Positions 1 to 8,375 of a DNA stretch of 20,002 bases are shown piece after piece. The position numbers and the translations under genes were made by a program. This DNA comes from Chitinophagaceae bacterium UBA3961 (GTDB taxonomy: Bacteria; Bacteroidota; Bacteroidia; Chitinophagales; Chitinophagaceae). The stretch's first letter is position 1. Each line of letters opens with the position of its first letter. The notes under the pieces are model-generated. The model saw nothing but the letters and a program-made list of their open reading frames with translations, was not told the origin of the DNA and did not search any database. The stretch is taken from NCBI GenBank assembly GCA_002385265.1, contig DGDD01000014.1:1-20002 (forward strand). The letters run 5' to 3'.

Positions 1-1074
1 CTCGGCGTACTTACTATTGGTTGCAGCCTCCATAAACAACCCACTGCAAGCCGCGATCAGCTTTTTTGTTTCATTCAACTTTTGATTCTTCCAATACGAA
101 GCTGGCAATTGCTGAATATCTTTATACAAACTTACAAGTGCCGGAACCGAGTTTTCAGGGTGTGCCAATGAATAGGCTGCAAGAATGGCATCGATTGATT
201 TTTCAATTTTATCGGCCCCAAGCTTACTCCAAGAAGTAACTACCCCGTCCATGATATCTTGCTTGGCTCCTTCACCGGCAACTGGTGTAAAATATTCCAT
301 TGAAACTCCTCGCTGAGCCGGCACGCCAAAGCCTTGACTCTTGTGTTGGCTTCTGCTTTCAGCAGCTATTTCACCATAACTTTTACCAAGTATTGGATTG
401 AAAGACCCTACATCCAACTTCAATTGATCTTCAGAAGTAGTATTTGCTCCTCCAAAATTGAAGGTATTCCACATGATTCTTTTTGCTTGCCAAACATTTA
501 CTCCTAGCTTCAATTGCTCAGGATATTTTGTAGGATCCGCTGCAGCAAAATAGGCCTCATGAGCTAGTACTGCAGAGCCCGAGTGATGGCCGTGACCAGC
601 CCTTGCATCTTCGGGAAATCGAGTAATGATTACATCGGGTTGAAACTTTCGAATGATCCAAACTACATCACCCAACACTTTTTCTTTATCCCAGGTTTTC
701 AAGGCTTCTTCAGTGGTTTTGGTAAACCCAAAATCAAACGCTCTTGTAAAGAATTGTTCAGCGCCGTCTATTCTTCTGGCGGCTAACAATTCCTGCGTAC
801 GTATCAATCCTAAATCAATGCCTTGCTCATCGCCAATGAGGTTTTGCCCCCCATCGCCACGAGTAAGAGAAAGATAGCCGGTTCTATAAAGACGGTCTTT
901 AGCCAACCAGGCAAGCAATCGCGTATTCTCATCGTCCGGATGCGCGGCAATGTATAAAACAGAACCAAGGGTTTTTAATTTTTGAAGAGAAACATAGATA
1001 TCTGCCGAGCTTGGTGTTTGGGCACTAAGACCAAGTGAGATCAGTAAGCTACAGCATAGGAAAAGTTTCTTCAT
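1..1074 (-). CDS. PIG-L (LmbE-like) family deacetylase, secreted, C-terminal part beyond window
   Basis: The reading frame starts at the ATG at 1074-1072 and stays open to the left edge, giving 358 residues without a stop. The first 19 residues (MKKLFLCCSLLISLGLSAQ) form a typical signal peptide, so the enzyme should act outside the cytoplasm. The PIG-L zinc-binding motif AHPDDE is at residues 44-49, and a second histidine cluster GHGHHSG at 160-166 supplies the HxxH metal ligand. Known members of the family remove N-acetyl groups from sugars such as GlcNAc derivatives; the substrate here cannot be told. Bacteroidota have long members of this family (about 800 residues), so more than half of the protein may lie outside the window. 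It follows the M14 peptidase on the same strand after 91 bases that contain a terminator-like hairpin, so the two are probably transcribed separately. The family assignment is firm; the function is not. Confidence 0.9.
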   Translation of the reverse strand, partial: MKKLFLCCSLLISLGLSAQTPSSADIYVSLQKLKTLGSVLYIAAHPDDENTRLLAWLAKDRLYRTGYLSLTRGDGGQNLIGDEQGIDLGLIRTQELLAARRIDGAEQFFTRAFDFGFTKTTEEALKTWDKEKVLGDVVWIIRKFQPDVIITRFPEDARAGHGHHSGSAVLAHEAYFAAADPTKYPEQLKLGVNVWQAKRIMWNTFNFGGANTTSEDQLKLDVGSFNPILGKSYGEIAAESRSQHKSQGFGVPAQRGVSMEYFTPVAGEGAKQDIMDGVVTSWSKLGADKIEKSIDAILAAYSLAHPENSVPALVSLYKDIQQLPASYWKNQKLNETKKLIAACSGLFMEAATNSKYAE

Positions 1075-1121
1075 GCAATCGGTATTTTAAAACAATATTC
1101 AAGTTAGGTTTAATATAGCAA

Positions 1122-1146
1122 AAAGCGGAGTATTGCACCCCGCTTT
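1122..1146 (-). terminator. Rho-independent terminator of the M14 peptidase gene
   Basis: Read on the minus strand, AAAGCGG and CCGCTTT form a perfect 7-bp stem around an 11-base loop, followed by TTTTTGC. The hairpin begins 20 bases after the TAA stop of the M14 peptidase gene and lies upstream of the PIG-L gene on the same strand. That position fits a terminator separating the two genes. Confidence 0.65.
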
Positions 1147-1165
1147 CACGCTATTATAACAGATT

Positions 1166-3667
1166 TTACTGCCCTACTAAAAACAGGGCGTTACTGAACA
1201 ATAATTTACCGTTCTCCCAGAAATTTCTAAACAATACATCATCGGCTAAATATACCACAGAACCGCGTCCATATTGCTGTACGCCAAACACCATCCCTTC
1301 TTTTAATTTTTCTTTCGCCTTCACTCCAATAAATCCTGAAACATGCGCATCTTTTTTAATGACGCCTACATTCCAGTTTCCGTCTTTCATGTATTCATAC
1401 AATACATCATCCTGTTTTAGGGTGTAATAGAAATTAGGGAACCCGAATCCTAAAGGATGAGAATTATCGAGTTCTACTTTGTAAATTGAACCCGGGTTGA
1501 ATCCTTCCAGTGCATCACGCTCTCTATTTTCATATTTATTGATGGTGGTATCTTTTTTCTTGTCGCCAGATGATTCCTCTTTTGCTTTGATCCCCCAATC
1601 TGCTTTTGATAATGCATCAACAGCTCCTTCTAGAGCAATTATTTTTCCGCCGTTGCTTACCCACTCTTTCAAAGCATCGTTCATGGTTTTGTCGCTCAAG
1701 AAGCGGTAGCGTCCATCTGCTAATATTAGAACATTTGTTTGAGCAAGTATTCCTTTATTCAAATCGTTTACCCAAACTACGTTTACAGGATATTTCAAGG
1801 TTTGCTCCATGAAATGCCAAACTTCTCCCATTCCCAGTGATGAAACGCCATCGCCGGCTAGAAGGGTTACTTTGGGCACTTGAATGGTCACAACTTTATC
1901 GGAGCCGAGATCGTATCCTTTGTCAACAAACCCAGAACGAACGGAATAGTAGTTCTGTCCTACTGAAGCTGCGGCCTCTTTAACTAAAGCTTCCAAGCCG
2001 GCTCCGAATTTTTGGTTGCTTGTTTTAGTTACAATCAAAGTTCCTTTTTCGAAACTGTTGCCGTCGATGGCAAAATCTTGTTCGGCATAACGAACTCGAA
2101 CCCCTTTTTGAAGTAAGGCAGATAATGCTTGTGCGCTGTTTAAACCATTCCATTTGATGGCAAATGCAGTTGCATTGGCATCTACAGGAATGGTTTGTGC
2201 AGCTGGTGCAGTTTTACTGATCGCAGAAATATAATTCGACAACCCGTAAGCTTGCACGCCAAATACATACGGCATGGCCCAAGCTGTAATATCATACGTA
2301 GCGGAATCTGTTACACGAGTGCTGCGCTCCAATAATACTCTTGCCATATTGGAGTTTGCTTGATTCATATTCACTACCACATCTCCTGCATCCACTTTGA
2401 ACAGTTCAGGCTTGCCACTGTAATAATTTGTACCGGTATAGGTTGCTGTATTAACATAAGACCATTCGATTCCATTTCTATCAAACAAAGATTTTAATCT
2501 TGCCAAACGGTCTCCTTGATCTGCTTTTAACACCACTGCCTTAAATTCGCCGCCGGGGCTTGTTTTGGCTTTCTCAAAATAAGTTTTGAATTCTTTGAGC
2601 AAACGAGCTTTGTTGTTTGCAGCAACTTCAATAGTACTCAAACCGGTTGTGTAGTGATGAATCAACCGATCGTATAAGGTGAGTGTATCTCCATCGGCAT
2701 TGATCACAGCAGCACCACCTCTGCTATGGCCTCCTTGCTCGAAAGTCATACCAATAGCTCCTTTATAAGTTGGATAAGTATCTCCATAACTAGGATATAA
2801 CAAGTCAAAGCGTTCTTTGGTAAAGAATAACCAACCGTTGGCATCAAAATACTTTGCGTGATTCTTTCCAATCATCACTTGTAATTCCCTTTGCCAAGGA
2901 GTAATTACATCATGGTAAGGTTCAGCAGCAGGTGCAAAGTAATATGGGCTATTGTATCCTTGTTCATGAAAATCAACATGTACTTGAGGATACCATTGAT
3001 TGTAGCGTTGAATGCGTTGGCGGGTCTCAACCTGTGTTTGCCAAGCCCAATCGCGGTTTAAGTCGAAGTAATAATGATTAGGGCGTCCGCCGGGCCAAGG
3101 TTCGCTGTGTTCGCGAACAAAAGGCTGTGGATTGGCTGTTTTGCCAACAACACTGTTGAACCAGTTCACATAACGATCACGCCCATCCGGATTAATACAA
3201 GGGTCTATTACAACTACTACATTTTTGAGCCATTCTTTGGTCTTTGAATTATTTGGGTTCACCAATTCCCAAAGAGTCAACATGGCTGCTTCTGAACTCG
3301 AAGTTTCATTGCCATGTACATTGTAGCTCAACCAAACAATGGCGGGCGCATTTTCATTTCCTGCTTCTGAACTTTGTCCGGCTAATTTTAGATTGTTCTT
3401 GCGAATGGACTCTAATTGGGCGATGTTCTCTGCAGATGAAATAAAAGTGAGAAGCAAAGGTCTTCCTTCATTAGTTTCACCATATTGCTCCAATTTCACT
3501 GTAGTAGGATTTTGAGCAGCAACATATTTGAAATAGCTCACTACTTTGTGGTGAGCAGAATACTTGGCTCCAATTGGATAGCCTAAAAATTGTTCAGGAG
3601 ATTGTTGTTGAGCCGAACCGCTAAAAAATAATGCGGTAAAACCCATTGCAAGAAGTAATCTTTTCAT
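1166..3667 (-). CDS. M14 family zinc carboxypeptidase, secreted
   Basis: This 833-residue exported metallopeptidase should cleave C-terminal residues from peptides or cell-wall peptides. I place the start at the ATG at 3667-3665 because it gives a clean signal peptide (MKRLLLAMGFTALFFSGSAQ). The frame extends 36 codons further upstream, but that stretch reads as untranslated leader and overlaps the promoter region of the divergent gene. Zinc ligands H118 and E121 lie in VHGNE, and the third ligand is H230 or H234 in VHVDFHEQG. NPDGRDR (159-165) and DLNRDW (202-207) match the substrate-carboxylate-binding region of the family, and E310 in MTFEQGG is the expected catalytic glutamate. The roughly 450 residues after the catalytic domain are a long C-terminal extension of unknown role; such extensions are common in Bacteroidota members. 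Ends with TAA. Confidence 0.93.
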   Translation of the reverse strand: MKRLLLAMGFTALFFSGSAQQQSPEQFLGYPIGAKYSAHHKVVSYFKYVAAQNPTTVKLEQYGETNEGRPLLLTFISSAENIAQLESIRKNNLKLAGQSSEAGNENAPAIVWLSYNVHGNETSSSEAAMLTLWELVNPNNSKTKEWLKNVVVVIDPCINPDGRDRYVNWFNSVVGKTANPQPFVREHSEPWPGGRPNHYYFDLNRDWAWQTQVETRQRIQRYNQWYPQVHVDFHEQGYNSPYYFAPAAEPYHDVITPWQRELQVMIGKNHAKYFDANGWLFFTKERFDLLYPSYGDTYPTYKGAIGMTFEQGGHSRGGAAVINADGDTLTLYDRLIHHYTTGLSTIEVAANNKARLLKEFKTYFEKAKTSPGGEFKAVVLKADQGDRLARLKSLFDRNGIEWSYVNTATYTGTNYYSGKPELFKVDAGDVVVNMNQANSNMARVLLERSTRVTDSATYDITAWAMPYVFGVQAYGLSNYISAISKTAPAAQTIPVDANATAFAIKWNGLNSAQALSALLQKGVRVRYAEQDFAIDGNSFEKGTLIVTKTSNQKFGAGLEALVKEAAASVGQNYYSVRSGFVDKGYDLGSDKVVTIQVPKVTLLAGDGVSSLGMGEVWHFMEQTLKYPVNVVWVNDLNKGILAQTNVLILADGRYRFLSDKTMNDALKEWVSNGGKIIALEGAVDALSKADWGIKAKEESSGDKKKDTTINKYENRERDALEGFNPGSIYKVELDNSHPLGFGFPNFYYTLKQDDVLYEYMKDGNWNVGVIKKDAHVSGFIGVKAKEKLKEGMVFGVQQYGRGSVVYLADDVLFRNFWENGKLLFSNALFLVGQ

Positions 3668-3761
3668 AATCAATGTGAATGAGCAGTGAAAGTAAGGAAA
3701 GCAAGGAAAACAAAAAAGGGATGGGGATGATATGTGGATGAGCGGTTTGTGAACAGTTTTG

Positions 3762-3769
3762 TAATTTTG
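3762..3769 (+). promoter_or_regulatory. Bacteroidota-type -7 box (TAATTTTG) for the MBL-fold gene
   Basis: TAATTTTG matches the Bacteroidota -7 consensus TAnnTTTG. It ends only four bases before the ATG at 3774, so the start site of transcription would fall at or within the start codon (leaderless mRNA). A TTTG at 3746-3749 lies 12 bases upstream, closer than the usual 17-23 bases for the -33 element. The box match is clear but promoter function is inferred. Confidence 0.4.
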
Positions 3770-3773
3770 AGCC

Positions 3774-4577
3774 ATGAATTTGCAATTCGCCTCATTGAAC
3801 TCGGGAAGTAATGGAAACTGCTACTATGTGGGTAATGAAACCGAAGCAGTGCTGATTGATGCAGGTATTTCGTTGAGGGAAATAGAGCGAAGAATGGGCC
3901 GATTAAGACTCCCCATGGAAAGGGTAAAGGCTTTGTTCATTTCTCATGAGCACTCCGACCATGTAACCGGCCTCACTGCCCTTACCCGTAAGTTCAAAAT
4001 ACCGGTTTTTATCACAGAAGGCACCCATTCCGCGCTTTCCCAACCGCTAGATCCGGAGTTTGTTCAAATCATCAAAGCACCTGTTTCAACCCAAATTGGA
4101 GGACTTAAAATCCATAGCTTTTCCAAGCATCACGATGCGGCTGAACCTATCAGTTTTGTGGTTTCATACGAAGAATCGTCAATGGGCGTTTTTACCGATA
4201 TCGGTCACGCTTGCGCCGAAGTGAAAAAGCAGTTTAAGCGTTGCGATGCTGTTTTATTAGAAAGCAATTATTGCGACACAATGCTGGAAGAAGGTCGTTA
4301 CCCGGATCATCTCAAAAGAAGAATTAGAGGTCGTCAAGGGCACCTTTCGAACGATCAAGCACTCGAACTTTTTCTAAAACACAAAGGCAAAAACTTGCAT
4401 ACTTTGATCTTAGGACACCTTTCTCAAAACAACAATACTATGGACAAAGTGAGCAAGGTATTCAACGGGCATTCTAAACGTATAGAAATTGTAGTCGCTT
4501 CCCGACATAAAGAGTCCCCGCTCTTTACAATCACTCGTAAAAAAGCGGGGACTCCCAATCAGCTTAGTCTATTCTAA
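3774..4577 (+). CDS. MBL-fold metallo-hydrolase (YycJ/WalJ-like)
   Basis: This 267-residue cytoplasmic protein has no signal peptide or membrane segment. The metallo-beta-lactamase metal motif HEHSDH is at residues 58-63. Further ligand candidates are H119/H120 with D121, D142 in FTDIGH, and H214 in LGHLSQNNN. The N-terminus (MNLQFASLNSGSNGNCYYVG) is characteristic of the YycJ/WalJ branch, small nuclease-like or phosphodiesterase-like hydrolases. Bacillus YycJ has been linked to DNA repair and cell-wall signalling, but the substrate of the Bacteroidota proteins is not established. The start is supported by that conserved N-terminus. The gene diverges from the M14 peptidase (106-base gap) and converges on the receptor-OmpA gene with only 6 bases between the stop codons. 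Its last 22 codons contain a strong hairpin that seems to act as a terminator. Confidence 0.9.
   Translation: MNLQFASLNSGSNGNCYYVGNETEAVLIDAGISLREIERRMGRLRLPMERVKALFISHEHSDHVTGLTALTRKFKIPVFITEGTHSALSQPLDPEFVQIIKAPVSTQIGGLKIHSFSKHHDAAEPISFVVSYEESSMGVFTDIGHACAEVKKQFKRCDAVLLESNYCDTMLEEGRYPDHLKRRIRGRQGHLSNDQALELFLKHKGKNLHTLILGHLSQNNNTMDKVSKVFNGHSKRIEIVVASRHKESPLFTITRKKAGTPNQLSLF
4512..4554. terminator. Hairpin inside the 3' end of the MBL-fold gene, probable shared terminator
   Basis: GAGTCCCCGCT (4512-4522) and AGCGGGGACTC (4544-4554) are a perfect 11-bp inverted repeat. Within the loop TTTAC and GTAAA can pair too, leaving an 8-base apical loop. The whole hairpin lies in the coding region of the MBL gene. 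On the minus strand it sits 29 bases past the stop of the receptor-OmpA gene and is followed by TTTATG, a weak T-run, so it fits best as that gene's terminator. On the plus strand no T-run follows. Confidence 0.55.
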
Positions 4578-4583
4578 TATCGA

Positions 4584-6239
4584 TTATCCTTTCACGCTGA
4601 ATTCAACGCGACGGTTTTGAGCTTTTCCTGCAGCAGTCTTATTATCTGCAAGTGGTTTCTCTGAACCAAATCCTGTAGCTTCCAAACGCTCTTTCTCAAT
4701 ACCCTTCTCAACTAAATACGCTTTTACAGCATCTGCTCTCGCTTGTGATAAGGCCAAGTTTTTCTCAGGCTTACCGGTATTATCGGTATGTCCATCGATC
4801 TTAACAGATATACGAGCAAACTTATTCATAATAGTTACCAATTCATCTAGCTCAGCTTTTGCCTGAGTGGTTAATTGAGAACTACCGGTTAAGAAGGTTA
4901 CGTTTTTGGCATTGAATTTCAAGTCTTCCAAACGTGGACATCCAAAGTTTCCAACCGGACCAGCTTCATCCGGGCAACGATCGATATCATCGGCTACTCC
5001 GTCATTGTCTCTGTCAGGAATTGGGCAGCCCTCGTATTGGGCAACACCTGCTACATCTTTACATTTGTCTTTGGCATCTTCAATTCCATCTCCATCTGTA
5101 TCGGGACAACCTCCAAAGATTTTTGCACCTGCAACATCTGGACATTTGTCTTCCGCATCAGTAACGCCATCGCCGTCTTTATCTGGGCAACCCATCATAT
5201 TTTTAGGTCCTGGAACCGTAGGACATTTGTCTTTATCATCAGTAATGCCATCTCCATCAGTATCTTTTGGTTTTGGTGGAGCCGGAGGCGGTGGTGGTGG
5301 AGCAATAACTGGAGCCGGCTTTTTAACCGTTTTGCCCAGTTGGAATACGTCGATGGTTAAACGAGCGAACATGAATCTACCGTTGTAACCAAATTGGTTT
5401 CCGGGGAACAAGAATCTACCTCTGTTCGAACCATCACGACCAGCGCTGTAACCACCGGTTGTTTTGTTCACACCCAAGCTATTTGAAACAGGACTTACAT
5501 AATAAATACTTGGATCATTTCTTGAGTCAACAAAAATGCGATCCGGATAAATATCAAACAAATTGTTTGCACCAACTGCGATGCTCACACCCGGACTAGC
5601 TTTGTATGTTAACACCAAGTCTGTGGTCCATTTTGCACTGAAGGTTTGATCGGTACCCAATCCAACATCATTCCAATAAGCGCCGGTAGAAGCATTTCTG
5701 GAATAAGGATCTGCGGCATTTAAAGAGGTGATTTTACCAAAGCGCACTGAACGCGCCAAGATGTTCCATTTACGCAAATCGTAATTGAAAGTAATATTGA
5801 TTTTGCTTTGGGGTTGACCTACTTCAATTCGTGAGCGTTGCTGACGATCGAACAAAGCTGTTTTTAGATCGTTTGCAGGGTTCTTTGTAGGATCGCTCAA
5901 GCTAGGGTTATTTGTTGCATCATCAATCACAGAGTTACTCTGGATTCCGCCGACTACTGAGTTTTTATTGAAATTTCCGGCAATCGACAAAGTTGCATTA
6001 CCCGCACCTAAACGGAAACGATCGGTCAATACCACATCAATTCCCTTGGTTTCAGTATTGATTGCGTTGGTCCAGAATTGCAATGCATTGATGGTTGGAT
6101 CCACACCGTTTGCATTCAATATGGTGTTTACAAGGGCATTGCTTCTATTGAACTGAGATGACAACACAATGCGATCGTCAATTCTAATAAAATAGGCATC
6201 TAAGGTGAAGGTGATATTCTTTGTAAGATTTCCTACCAA
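4584..6239 (-). CDS. C-terminal part of interrupted TonB-dependent receptor: barrel end, TSP3 repeats, OmpA domain
   Basis: This frame continues, in the same phase, the receptor that ends at the TAG at 6273-6275. It has no convincing start of its own: position 6239 is a TTG inside barrel sequence, and the residues between the TAG and here (KPERSKSVTAG) already read as receptor. Counting from 6239, residues 1-300 are the last part of the beta-barrel, closing with FMFARLTIDVF, the usual final strand. A proline-rich linker (308-325, APPPPPPAPP) follows. Then come four TSP3-type calcium-binding repeats (326-434) and an OmpA C-terminal domain (447-551) with GHTDNTG (D486) and LSQARADAV (R501), the residues expected to hold the diaminopimelate of peptidoglycan. 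If translated with the upstream half, it would make a receptor anchored to the cell wall. Alone it would lack signal peptide and plug. Ends with TAA, 6 bases from the convergent MBL gene. Confidence 0.85.
   Translation of the reverse strand: MVGNLTKNITFTLDAYFIRIDDRIVLSSQFNRSNALVNTILNANGVDPTINALQFWTNAINTETKGIDVVLTDRFRLGAGNATLSIAGNFNKNSVVGGIQSNSVIDDATNNPSLSDPTKNPANDLKTALFDRQQRSRIEVGQPQSKINITFNYDLRKWNILARSVRFGKITSLNAADPYSRNASTGAYWNDVGLGTDQTFSAKWTTDLVLTYKASPGVSIAVGANNLFDIYPDRIFVDSRNDPSIYYVSPVSNSLGVNKTTGGYSAGRDGSNRGRFLFPGNQFGYNGRFMFARLTIDVFQLGKTVKKPAPVIAPPPPPPAPPKPKDTDGDGITDDKDKCPTVPGPKNMMGCPDKDGDGVTDAEDKCPDVAGAKIFGGCPDTDGDGIEDAKDKCKDVAGVAQYEGCPIPDRDNDGVADDIDRCPDEAGPVGNFGCPRLEDLKFNAKNVTFLTGSSQLTTQAKAELDELVTIMNKFARISVKIDGHTDNTGKPEKNLALSQARADAVKAYLVEKGIEKERLEATGFGSEKPLADNKTAAGKAQNRRVEFSVKG
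4938..5264 (-). repeat. Four TSP3-type repeats (about 27 residues each)
   Basis: Four imperfect protein repeats follow the pattern D-x-D-x-D-G-(I/V)-x-D-x-x-D-x-C-(P/K)-D/T-x-x-G, each closing with GCP. Starts are DTDGDGITDD, DKDGDGVTDA, DTDGDGIEDA and DRDNDGVADD. The aspartates are calcium ligands in thrombospondin type 3 repeats, and paired cysteines recur in each unit. Such repeats commonly form a stiff spacer between an outer-membrane barrel and a C-terminal OmpA domain in Bacteroidota. Confidence 0.85.
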
Positions 6240-6272
6240 GCCTGCAGTTACACTTTTAGAACGCTCCGGTTT

Positions 6273-6275
6273 CTA
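6273..6275 (-). other. In-frame TAG interrupting the TonB-dependent receptor gene
   Basis: On the minus strand the frame that starts at 8375 reads NAFGIDG, then TAG, then KPERSKSVTAG and on without another stop to 4584. There is no frameshift: 8375 and 6239 are in the same phase (712 codons apart). The sequence around the stop resembles the usual receptor segment with LKPE after an FGI-x-x core, so TTG (Leu) changed to TAG by one base is the simplest source. It may be a real nonsense mutation, strain variation or a sequencing or assembly error. The joined protein would be 1263 residues. Confidence 0.85.
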
Positions 6276-8375
6276 TCCATCAATTCCAAATGCATTTTTT
6301 ACAATTGGATTGTAGTTATTAGCCGTGAGTGCTTGGGAAGGCAATCCGTTTACGAATTGTGTAGAAGTGTTTTGGAAATAACGTTGATGCAAAGAAGGAG
6401 CTCTAAATCCAGTGCTTACCGATCCTCTTAAAGCTACCTTATTTGTAATCTCATATCGGCTTGCAATTTTCCCACTTAAATTATCGTAGTTGACTTGGAA
6501 TTCATCAAAGGTTTCGTAACGCAGTGCGCCACCTAAAGTGAATTTTCGTGTTTTAAGTTCCAGGTCGCCATATGCAGCATAAATGCTTCTTTTTGCTTTC
6601 ACCTGATCGGCAGGTTGAAATCCGGGGAATACTTGTGATCCGGAAACAGCGGTACCTGGAGAAAAAGTAAACAAAGAAGAAGTACCGGGATAATTCGGAA
6701 TTGGATCGGGTTGGAATTGGCGTCCACCATTTGTATATGAATTCAATTCACCGGCGGCAATGTTGAAACGCTCTTCGCGGTACTCACCACCGAATGCCAT
6801 ATTCAGAGATTTTCCTGTACCCAACTCAAGGCTACGATTCAAATCCAAATTCAAAGTATTTTGAACAAAACGCAGTGTTCCCGCATAAAACTCAGTTTGA
6901 ACATTGTTGGTAGCGGGTAAAGAAGAGTTGCCGGAATTCTTTACATCATACCGAAGTCTGTTTTCACCTTGAGTATTGCTAATATCGAAGTTCCACTCTC
7001 CCATTTTAGCATTGATACCTGCGGTTACCGTATGATCTTCTAATTCAGTATAAATTTTAGGAAGGAAGCCATCGTAATAGAAACGTTGGCCGTTTGCTAA
7101 TACAGGTTGTTGGCTCCAACTGTTCGGGTTTCTACTGAAACCACCTGCGTTACCATTTCTAATGGAATAGCCAATGGTTGAATAAAAGTTTACATTAGCT
7201 GTAATAGGAATTCCAAAATTGATGAAAACGCCTTTGTTATCATTTGCCGAGTTACCAGCGATGATGTTTCTACGGTCGTATTTTCTAGAAGACACCGTTG
7301 ACCTGTCTAAATCCATCAACCATCTGTAATAGTCATTGGCATTTACTCCGGAAGGAACGGCAGCAGAACCGGGAAGTGCTCCTCCATTTCCATAATAAAT
7401 CAATGGAATATTGTCGAAGCCACTTCTATTGGTAGCATCTCTTTTCAAATACTGTGCGCTAACGTTCACGTAAGCACCCGACTTCCAACCCCAACCTCCG
7501 GAAATATCAACTTGACGTGTAAGTCCATCCGTAATATTTGTACCTCCGGCATAGGGCATATTGGTAAAGTTTTGACCTACCATGCTGGATACCTGAAGAC
7601 CTTTGTAGTTTTTCTTGAGTACAATGTTGATTACGCCGGCAATAGCATCTGAACCATACTGAGCGGCCGCACCGTCGCGGAGTACTTCAATTCTTTCAAT
7701 CGCAGCAACGGGAATGGTGTTTAAGTCGGTTCCTACAGAACCTCTACCAACAGATCCATTAATATTTACGAGTGCGGTGTTGTGATATCGTTTTCCATTT
7801 ACCAATACAAGTGTTTGATCGGGGCCTAATGAGCGCAAACCCGCAGGATCGATATGGTCTGTTCCATCTGTAACAGTTTGACGTGCACTTTGAAAAGAAG
7901 GCGCCACATACGTTAGCATTTGCGTTACGTCTGCTTGAGCAAAAGCCTTTACTTCTTTGGCGTTGATCACATCCACTGGAACCACGGTATTCAATTTACT
8001 CCTAGGTACTCTGGAGCGAGAACCGATAACCACTACATCGGTTAAATCGGAAGAAACGTTTACAGTAACATTTTGATCTACTGTTTGCCCTGCTCTAACA
8101 CTAACTTGATAGCGCTGTGCAGCGGCACCTACATATGTAATAACTAGCGTGTATGTTCCGGGTTTTACTTTAAGAGAATAAGCTCCGGCAGCATCAGTAA
8201 GCGTGCCTCCTTTTTGACCTTCAATGGTCACAGAAGCGCCACTCAATACTGCGCCTTTGGAATCTGTTACAATACCTTTTACGGTACCGGTTGATTGAGC
8301 GAAAGAGACCAGACTAATTAATACAGATAAAATAACAATTCCTGCTCTTCGTAACGAGTAGAAGACATTTCTCAT
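6273..8375 (-). CDS. N-terminal part of TonB-dependent receptor (interrupted by TAG)
   Basis: The 700 residues begin with a signal peptide (1-27, ending SLVSFAQ). A carboxypeptidase-regulatory-like beta-sandwich follows (about 31-108, from GTVKGIVTDSKGAVLSGASV). A TonB-box-like segment DVVVIGSR lies at 113-120. The plug domain (about 125-255) has GLRSLGPDQTLVLVNGKR and IERIEVLRDGAAAQYGSDAI, and the first two-thirds of the outer-membrane barrel come after it. Such receptors take up iron complexes, cobalamin or other large ligands using TonB-ExbBD energy; the ligand cannot be told. The frame stops at a TAG in mid-barrel, and the rest continues in phase in the next 564 codons. As it stands the product should not fold into a closed barrel. 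The gene diverges from ggt across 178 bases; there I see no good promoter box on this strand. Confidence 0.9.
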   Translation of the reverse strand: MRNVFYSLRRAGIVILSVLISLVSFAQSTGTVKGIVTDSKGAVLSGASVTIEGQKGGTLTDAAGAYSLKVKPGTYTLVITYVGAAAQRYQVSVRAGQTVDQNVTVNVSSDLTDVVVIGSRSRVPRSKLNTVVPVDVINAKEVKAFAQADVTQMLTYVAPSFQSARQTVTDGTDHIDPAGLRSLGPDQTLVLVNGKRYHNTALVNINGSVGRGSVGTDLNTIPVAAIERIEVLRDGAAAQYGSDAIAGVINIVLKKNYKGLQVSSMVGQNFTNMPYAGGTNITDGLTRQVDISGGWGWKSGAYVNVSAQYLKRDATNRSGFDNIPLIYYGNGGALPGSAAVPSGVNANDYYRWLMDLDRSTVSSRKYDRRNIIAGNSANDNKGVFINFGIPITANVNFYSTIGYSIRNGNAGGFSRNPNSWSQQPVLANGQRFYYDGFLPKIYTELEDHTVTAGINAKMGEWNFDISNTQGENRLRYDVKNSGNSSLPATNNVQTEFYAGTLRFVQNTLNLDLNRSLELGTGKSLNMAFGGEYREERFNIAAGELNSYTNGGRQFQPDPIPNYPGTSSLFTFSPGTAVSGSQVFPGFQPADQVKAKRSIYAAYGDLELKTRKFTLGGALRYETFDEFQVNYDNLSGKIASRYEITNKVALRGSVSTGFRAPSLHQRYFQNTSTQFVNGLPSQALTANNYNPIVKNAFGIDG

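Noticed and set aside
3668..3775. Upstream start for the M14 peptidase (36 extra codons to an ATG at 3775)
   Set aside because: The extra stretch hides the signal peptide inside the protein, overlaps the start of the divergent MBL gene, and has the look of leader DNA.
4906..5388. Open frames on the plus strand opposite the TSP3/OmpA region, including a glycine-rich one
   Set aside because: They are antisense images of the TSP3 repeats and of the proline linker; no family resemblance or start signals.
6273..6275. Genome-wide reassignment of TAG as a sense codon
   Set aside because: All other complete genes here read normally with TAA stops and TamB ends with TAG at the expected place. That is one case only, and read-through there would add just 16 codons, so the argument is supportive and not decisive.
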